Assembly (NCBI GenBank): GCA_035540935.1 | Contig: DATLFS010000053.1 | Coordinates: 1 to 40,089, forward strand | Reading direction: 5' to 3' | Length of the DNA stretch: 40,089 nucleotides | Source: DATLFS01 sp035540935 | GTDB taxonomy: Bacteria > Actinomycetota > CADDZG01 > WHSQ01 | In this document: positions 32,801 through 40,089 of the stretch, one piece after another | Layout: the number at the start of each line of letters is the position of its first letter | Position numbering within the stretch: the first letter of the stretch is position 1 | Position numbers and translations under genes: made by a program | Notes under the pieces: generated by a model | Told to the model about the DNA's origin: nothing | Seen by the model: the letters and a program-made list of their open reading frames with translations, nothing else | Database searches by the model: none

Positions 32801-33765
32801 ATGACCGGAACGCAGTCGAGCACCATCCCGAGCGGCGAGTTCTTCTTCGCCGGGTCGTTGAATGGAGCCACGACCTTCAGACGCTTGATCGCGCGCTGCC
32901 GCTTCTGGCCCTTGCCCGTGCGGATGACCTCGCGCAGGCTCTCGGCCTCAGCTTCCAGGTCGAGGCTGGCGAGGAGCTCCTTGATCGCCTCGGCGCCCAT
33001 GCCGCCGCGGAAGTAGTCGCCGTAACGGTCCTTGAGCTCCCGCCACAGCACCTCGTCGTCGACGATCTCCTTCGGCTTGAGATCGCGGAACTTGTCGATG
33101 GTCGCCTGCGCCAGCCCGATGTTGCGGTCGGCCCGCTCACGGACCTCTTTCATCTGGCGCTCGGCCTGGTTCTTCGCCGCCGTCTTCTCGGAGGACCGTG
33201 CCTTGCGCCCCTCCATCTCGGCAAGGCGGTCTTCGGTCTCCTTCAGGATCTCCTCGACCCGCTGATCGCGGTCCGACTCGATCTTGGCGATCTCCTTCTG
33301 GATCTCCTCTTCGAGCTTCGGCAGATCCTTGTGGCGCTTCGCGTCGTCGACCGCGGTGACGATGGAGGCGGCGAAGTAGATGACCTTCTCGAGGTCCTTG
33401 GGAGCGAGGTCGAGCAGGTATCCGAGCCGGCTCGGGACCCCCTTGAAGTACCAGATGTGCGTCACCGGGGCGGCGAGCTCGATGTGGCCCATGCGCTCGC
33501 GCCGCACCTTCGCGCGCGTCACCTCGACGCCGCAGCGCTCACAGATGATCCCCTTGAACCGGACGCGCTTGTACTTGCCGCAGTAGCACTCCCAGTCCTT
33601 CGTAGGGCCGAAGATCTTCTCGCAGAAGAGGCCGTCCTTCTCAGGCTTGAGGGTCCGGTAGTTGATGGTCTCGGGCTTCTTGACCTCGCCGTTCGACCAG
33701 GCACGGATCTGGTCGCCGGTGGCGAGGCCGATACGAAGCTCGTCGAAATAGTTGACGTCGAGCAC
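29875..33765 (-). CDS. rpoC: RNA polymerase beta' subunit
   Basis: Catalytic largest subunit of RNA polymerase; 1296 aa. The N-terminal zinc ribbon has C60, C62, C75 and C78. The catalytic magnesium site [12 protein letters not shown] has D537, D539 and D541. The second zinc site is visible as DDCGTDRG and [13 protein letters not shown]. The bridge-helix/trigger-loop region includes [39 protein letters not shown] and [16 protein letters not shown]. The start is GTG at 33765 with GGAGGT 5 nt upstream. It is separated from rpoB by 164 nt that contain a structured element able to mask this ribosome site. Confidence 0.98.
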   Translation of the reverse strand: [1296 protein letters not shown]

Positions 33766-33766
33766 T

Positions 33767-33929
33767 AGTGACCTCCTCGGGGGGCGCTGTCCAAGCGCAG
33801 GGGCGCGGAAAGCAAGTCAGCCAAGGCCGCAGGGAGCCGGCGCACTGGCGGTGCGTCGGCAACCGAGAACGCAGGATGACGCAGCCTTTTCGCCATCCTG
33901 CGCTGCACGTGTGTCTCCGAGGAGGTCAC

Positions 33930-33942
<13 letters not shown>
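33767..33942 (-). promoter_or_regulatory. rpoB-rpoC junction RNA element (alternative pairing at the rpoC ribosome site)
   Basis: Three segments, in mRNA order. A: CGAGGAGGTC (33942-33933, last rpoB codons). B: AGTGACCTCCTCGG (33930-33917, beginning in the rpoB stop codon). C: CCGAGGAGGTCACT (33780-33767, the rpoC Shine-Dalgarno). B pairs with A over 10 bp, leaving the rpoB stop codon in a 5-nt loop, or with C over 14 perfect base pairs, masking the rpoC start. Between B and C lies another hairpin, CGCAGGATG / CATCCTGCG (33902-33870). The pairing is seen directly; a regulatory role is inference. The 164-nt gap holds no gene. Confidence 0.55.
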
Positions 33943-37280
<3,338 letters not shown>

Positions 37281-37448
37281 GCGGGCCTCCCTGTGTGTTT
37301 GTCGTGTTCTGCTAGCAGGCGATGGATCGAGCGGCGCCGGGAGCGTTCTCCGGCTCCGAGATGCCCCTGACCGGCACACCATGGGCGGTTCTTAGCCGCG
37401 CGACAGAGCGTACGGAACGGACAGGGAGTCTAGGCACAGCGAAAAGCC

Positions 37449-37478
37449 AGTGTAGGGGACGACCTACACCGGCGTCAA
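37449..37478 (-). promoter_or_regulatory. Proximal rpoB promoter
   Basis: TTGACG (37478-37473), an 18-bp spacer and TACACT (37454-37449), predicting a leader of about 160 nt before the rpoB TTG. It lies in the 351-bp gap between rplL and rpoB, in which I see no gene. Confidence 0.6.
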
Positions 37479-37539
37479 GCGAACTGCTTGATCGGAGGAA
37501 AACCTCTATGAGGACCCCTTCGAATCTGGTCTGCCGGTG

Positions 37540-37568
37540 ACTGTAGACCTCGAAGCCGCCGCGGTCAA
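37540..37568 (-). promoter_or_regulatory. Distal rpoB promoter
   Basis: TTGACC (37568-37563), a 17-bp spacer and TACAGT (37545-37540), about 90 bp upstream of the proximal promoter and just after the rplL terminator. The two would give tandem starts for rpoBC. Confidence 0.6.
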
Positions 37569-37593
37569 CCACTTTTCGCGCTTCGGGCGCGGG

Positions 37594-37618
37594 GCGGCCC
37601 GGGTCACCCCCGGGCCGC
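37594..37618 (-). terminator. Terminator or attenuator after rplL
   Basis: A perfect 10-bp stem GCGGCCCGGG / CCCGGGCCGC with a 5-nt loop, beginning 13 nt after the rplL stop codon and with no U-tract. In many bacteria partial termination here sets the ratio of L7/L12 to RNA polymerase. Confidence 0.7.
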
Positions 37619-37631
37619 TTTCGCTCCTCGG

Positions 37632-38027
37632 TTAGTTCAGGTCGACGGATGCCCCGGCACCTTCGAGCTTCGCCTTGGCCTCCTCGGCCTGCTCCTTGGC
37701 GACCTTCTCGAGCACCGGCTTGGGCGCCGAATCGACGAGGTCCTTCGCCTCCTTCAGGCCGAGGTTCGTGAGCGCCCGAACCTCCTTGATGACCTGGATC
37801 TTCTTGTCACCCGCCGAGGTCAGAACGACGTCGAACTCGTCCTTCTCCTCGGCCGCGGCGCCGTCGCCCGCGCCACCCGCTCCGGCGGCCCCCGGCGCGG
37901 CGATCGCCACCGGCGCCGCCGCCGTGACACCGAACTTCTCCTCGAACGCCTTCACGAACTCCGAGAGCTCGAGGACCGTCCACCCGGCGATCGCGTCGAG
38001 AACGTCGTCCTGCGTGAGATTGGCCAT
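37632..38027 (-). CDS. rplL: Ribosomal protein L7/L12 (bL12)
   Basis: Stalk protein that recruits translational GTPases, present in several copies per ribosome. The 131-aa product has an N-terminal dimerisation domain (LTQDDVLDAIAGWTVLELSEFVKAFEEKFG), an alanine/glycine-rich hinge (about 36-60) and the C-terminal domain EFDVVLTSAGDKKIQVIKEV with GLKEAKDLVDSAPKPV. It is 3 nt after rplJ. Confidence 0.98.
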   Translation of the reverse strand: MANLTQDDVLDAIAGWTVLELSEFVKAFEEKFGVTAAAPVAIAAPGAAGAGGAGDGAAAEEKDEFDVVLTSAGDKKIQVIKEVRALTNLGLKEAKDLVDSAPKPVLEKVAKEQAEEAKAKLEGAGASVDLN

Positions 38028-38030
38028 GCC

Positions 38031-38654
38031 TTACTCCTCCTTTGCTTCCGCATCGTCCGCGGAACCCGGATCACCATCTGCGGTCTCTTCTGGTGTCTCT
38101 TCAGCCGAGGCCTCGGCCGCGGCGGCCGGAACCTCACCGGCGCCCTTCTTCTCCGCCACCTGCGCCAGCATGGAGCCGAGGTCGCGTAGCAGAGCGGACA
38201 GGACGTTGACGGCCTGCTGCGCCGGCTGGTTGAACAACATCGCGATCTTTGTGAGCTGCACTTCGCGCGGCTCCAGGCGGGCGAGATCCTTGACCTGGTC
38301 TGCGTCGAGCACGCGGCCCTCGAGCACGCCCCCCTTGACGACGAGCACCGGGAACCGGCGCGACGCCTCGTCGAGCGCTTTGGCGGCCGCGACCGCATCA
38401 CCTTTGACGAAGGCGATCGCGGTCGGGCCGACGAGCTGGTCGACGAGATCCTCGTAACCGACCTCCCGGACCGCGATGCGCGCCAGGGTGTTCTTGAGAA
38501 CCTTCAGATCGGTGTCGGACTCCTGGAGCGCCTGACGGACCTCCCGGATCTCGCCGACCGCAAGACCGCGGTACTCGGTGAGAAGGGCGGCGTTCGCCTC
38601 TTCGAACCGCTCCTTTATCTCCTCGACCGCAGCCGCCTTCTCGGGTCTCGCCAT
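38031..38654 (-). CDS. rplJ: Ribosomal protein L10 (uL10)
   Basis: Stalk base that binds 23S rRNA and L7/L12 dimers, and autoregulates its own operon. The 207-aa product begins MARPEKAAAVEEIKERF and contains LTEYRGLAVGEIREVRQAL and the LKVLKNTLARIAV signature. ATG at 38654 is preferred to one two codons upstream because it sits 6 nt from GAAGGAG. The C-terminus has an extra A/E/D-rich tail (about 175-207). A leader with a terminator hairpin precedes it. Confidence 0.96.
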   Translation of the reverse strand: MARPEKAAAVEEIKERFEEANAALLTEYRGLAVGEIREVRQALQESDTDLKVLKNTLARIAVREVGYEDLVDQLVGPTAIAFVKGDAVAAAKALDEASRRFPVLVVKGGVLEGRVLDADQVKDLARLEPREVQLTKIAMLFNQPAQQAVNVLSALLRDLGSMLAQVAEKKGAGEVPAAAAEASAEETPEETADGDPGSADDAEAKEE

Positions 38655-38679
38655 CCGCATCTCCTTCGTTCGCGCAACG

Positions 38680-38740
38680 AAAAACGGCCGCCCGAACAGG
38701 CGGCCGCAGGCACGGTGGCACCGCAGTCTGTTCGCCTGCG
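38680..38740 (-). promoter_or_regulatory. rplJ leader with intrinsic terminator (probable L10 leader)
   Basis: A long-range stem CGCAGGC / GCCTGCG (38740-38734 with 38711-38705) encloses AGACTGCGGTGCC, resembling the L10-binding leader found before rplJ in many bacteria. It is followed at once by CGGCCGCC / GGCGGCCG (38706-38685) and TTTTT, a proper intrinsic terminator 26 nt before rplJ. The two stems share bases, so binding of L10 could favour termination. The structure is seen; its function is inferred from the known family. Confidence 0.65.
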
Positions 38741-38788
38741 CCGGATCATTAAGGGCTCGCGCCCCCCGGCGGTCTCGGGCAGAGTGGA

Positions 38789-38797
38789 ACTATAGCA
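38789..38797 (-). promoter_or_regulatory. Extended -10 promoter for rplJ-rplL
   Basis: TGC-TATAGT on the minus strand, directly after the protease stop codon, predicts a transcript start near 38782 and a leader of about 128 nt. No good -35 was found, as is common for extended -10 promoters. Confidence 0.5.
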
Positions 38798-38801
38798 GCG
38801 C

Positions 38802-39593
38802 TTACTTCTTCGGCAGCTTCGCCTTCAGCCATGCGTGAAGAGGCCCCTCGCCGACACGGCCGTAGACGCCGTAGAAGAGCGGCCACCCGCAGCCGAGGCC
38901 GTAGGAGACGGTTCCCATCTGGAACCACCGCCCCTTCGGGTCCTTCACCATCAGAGGTCCGCCCGAGTCGCCCTGGCAGGAATCCCTCCCGCCGGTGTCC
39001 TCACCGGCGCATACCTGCGTCCCATCCTCGAAGCCGAACAGCAGCTCGTAGGAGCGGGCACAGTCGGCGTCGTCGACGATCGGCACGTCGACCTCTTGGA
39101 GGGTCGGCGAGCCCGGACCGACCAGGAAGATCGAGCTTCCCCACCCGATCACGCGGGCGGTGTCGCCCGGTTCCCACAGATCGCGCTGAGCGGCGCCCGC
39201 GATCCGGATCGGCTTGAAGCCCGGCGCCTTCTCGAGCTTGAGCAGCGCGATGTCGAAACCGCCGCCGTCGTACAGCTCGTGGACGACTATCTCCTCGACC
39301 AGGAACAGGGGGCCGGGATCGTTTCGGTCGTGCGAGCCCATCATCACCTGGAGGCCCTCCGGCTGCTGGTCGTCGACGCAGTGGGCGGCCGTCAAGACCC
39401 ATTGCTTGCGGACGAGGCTCCCACCGCAGAAGTGGCTGCCGCCGCGGCGTTGAACGGAAACCATGAATCCGTACTCCTCCGACGCGGCCACGCCGCCGAC
39501 GATGGAGGTCCCGTCGGTCCGCGGGAGCGCGGCGGCGACTCCCGGCAGGCAGAAGAGGGCGGCCAGGCCGCAGGCGAGAAGACGGATACGCAT
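38802..39593 (-). CDS. Secreted trypsin-like serine protease (family S1A)
   Basis: A chymotrypsin-fold protease of 263 aa. Residues 1-22 are a signal peptide (basic start, hydrophobic core, AAA end), so the enzyme is exported. The catalytic triad is H71 in TAAHC, D114 in FDIALLKL and S210 in GDSGGP. D204, six residues before the serine, matches trypsin Asp189 and predicts cleavage after Arg or Lys. The mature start IVGG is at 31-34, but it is preceded by DGTS rather than a basic residue, so activation is not by a typical trypsin cut. Cysteines at 56/72 and 206/235 fit the standard disulphides. It lies on the same strand between rplA and rplJ, an unexpected place for an exported protease. Confidence 0.95.
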   Translation of the reverse strand: MRIRLLACGLAALFCLPGVAAALPRTDGTSIVGGVAASEEYGFMVSVQRRGGSHFCGGSLVRKQWVLTAAHCVDDQQPEGLQVMMGSHDRNDPGPLFLVEEIVVHELYDGGGFDIALLKLEKAPGFKPIRIAGAAQRDLWEPGDTARVIGWGSSIFLVGPGSPTLQEVDVPIVDDADCARSYELLFGFEDGTQVCAGEDTGGRDSCQGDSGGPLMVKDPKGRWFQMGTVSYGLGCGWPLFYGVYGRVGEGPLHAWLKAKLPKK

Positions 39594-39677
39594 CGTGCGG
39601 AGACCCCCTGGGGTGCGGTAGCGGTCTTGTTCCGGTTCGACGTGCGGCCGCCCGTACCTGCCGAGCGCCGCCGGGCG

Positions 39678-40089
39678 CTATTCGGCCGTCGCCCCCGCGA
39701 ACTCGCCCTCCTCGACGTCCTTGCTCTTCGTCGGATCGATGCGGATGCCCGGCCCCATCGTCGACGAGAGGGAGAGCGTCTTGAGATACCGGCCCTTCGC
39801 CGCCGCCGGCTTCGCCCGCACCACCTCGTCGATCACCGCGGCGTAGTTCGCCACCAGGTCGGCTTCGTCGAACGACTTCTTGCCGAGAATGAGGTGAAGG
39901 TTCCCGTGCCGGTCGGTCCGGTACTCGATCATCCCGCCCTTGATGTCCGCGACGGCCTTGGCCACGTCATCGGTGACCGTGCCGGACTTCGGGTTGGGCA
40001 TGAGGCCCCGCGGGCCGAGGACCCGGCCGAGCTTCCCCACCACGGGCATCATGTCGGGGGTAGCGACGACGGCGTCGAAGTCGAGCATG
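39678..40089 (-). CDS. rplA: Ribosomal protein L1 (uL1), C-terminal part (5' end outside window)
   Basis: L1-stalk protein that helps release E-site tRNA and represses its own operon in many bacteria. About 137 residues are visible and the frame runs off the window end. Signature: ATPDMMPVVGKLGRVLGPRG, then LMPNPKSGTVTDDVAKAV, GNLHLILGKKSF and the C-terminal LSSTMGPGIRIDPTKSKDV. The gap to the protease gene is 84 nt and holds a ribosome site (AGGGGGT) for that gene. Confidence 0.96.
   Translation of the reverse strand, partial: MLDFDAVVATPDMMPVVGKLGRVLGPRGLMPNPKSGTVTDDVAKAVADIKGGMIEYRTDRHGNLHLILGKKSFDEADLVANYAAVIDEVVRAKPAAAKGRYLKTLSLSSTMGPGIRIDPTKSKDVEEGEFAGATAE

Noticed and set aside
37281..37382. 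34-residue N-terminal extension of RpoB from an upstream ATG
   Set aside because: The added residues are not conserved in the family, and a strong GGGAGG precedes the TTG at 37280 that gives the expected start.
37312..37572. 86-codon minus-strand open frame in the rplL-rpoB gap
   Set aside because: It spans both predicted rpoB promoters, has no good ribosome site and no family resemblance.

Overview
The window is a GC-rich, tightly packed bacterial chromosome segment that most resembles an uncultured member of the Actinomycetota. The reasons are the family-level look of EF-Tu, RpoB (about 1116 aa) and RpoC (1296 aa), frequent GTG/TTG starts, a protoporphyrinogen/coproporphyrinogen oxidase next to HemQ (the coproporphyrin-dependent haem route of Actinomycetota and Firmicutes), and an isomerase of the Tal-Pgi type. 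The assignment is inference from protein character; no rRNA is present to fix it. No tRNA, rRNA, CRISPR array, insertion sequence or prophage gene was seen.

Region 1 (1-7410, mixed strands) holds metabolic genes: the end of hemY and hemQ (+), a converging glucose-6-phosphate isomerase (-), a divergently transcribed predicted lipoprotein (+), a hairpin terminator, and aconitase acnA (+). acnA converges on the ribosomal cluster across a 90-bp block of nested inverted repeats.

Region 2 (7501-40089, all minus strand) is one very large transcription/translation cluster. Read in the direction of transcription it is: rplA (partial) - trypsin-like secreted protease - rplJ - rplL - rpoB - rpoC - rpsL - rpsG - fusA - tuf - rpsJ - rplC - rplD - rplW - rplB - rpsS - rplV - rpsC - rplP - rpmC - rpsQ - rplN - rplX - rplE - rpsN - rpsH - rplF - rplR - rpsE - rpmD - rplO - secY - adk - map - infA - rpmJ - rpsM - rpsK - rpsD - rpoA - rplQ - truA - rplM - rpsI. 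The str, S10, spc and alpha operons are joined head to tail, many genes overlap by 1-4 nt, and rplM-rpsI follow. Candidate promoters mark sub-operons before rplJ, rpoB (two in tandem), rpsL, infA and rplM. Terminator-like hairpins follow rplL, rpoC and rpsI, and one with a U-tract lies in the rplJ leader.

Together these genes build the ribosome, RNA polymerase, the elongation factors and IF-1, plus protein export (SecY), N-terminal methionine removal (Map), nucleotide balance (Adk) and tRNA pseudouridylation (TruA). The gene content is ordinary. The unusual points are a secreted trypsin-family protease between rplA and rplJ; a three-segment RNA element at the rpoB-rpoC junction in which one strand can pair either with the end of rpoB or, over 14 bp, with the rpoC Shine-Dalgarno; a ten-copy KKTTA-type tail on L22 and low-complexity tails on several other ribosomal proteins; and a probable CTG start for truA. 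No clear new defence or biosynthetic system is present.
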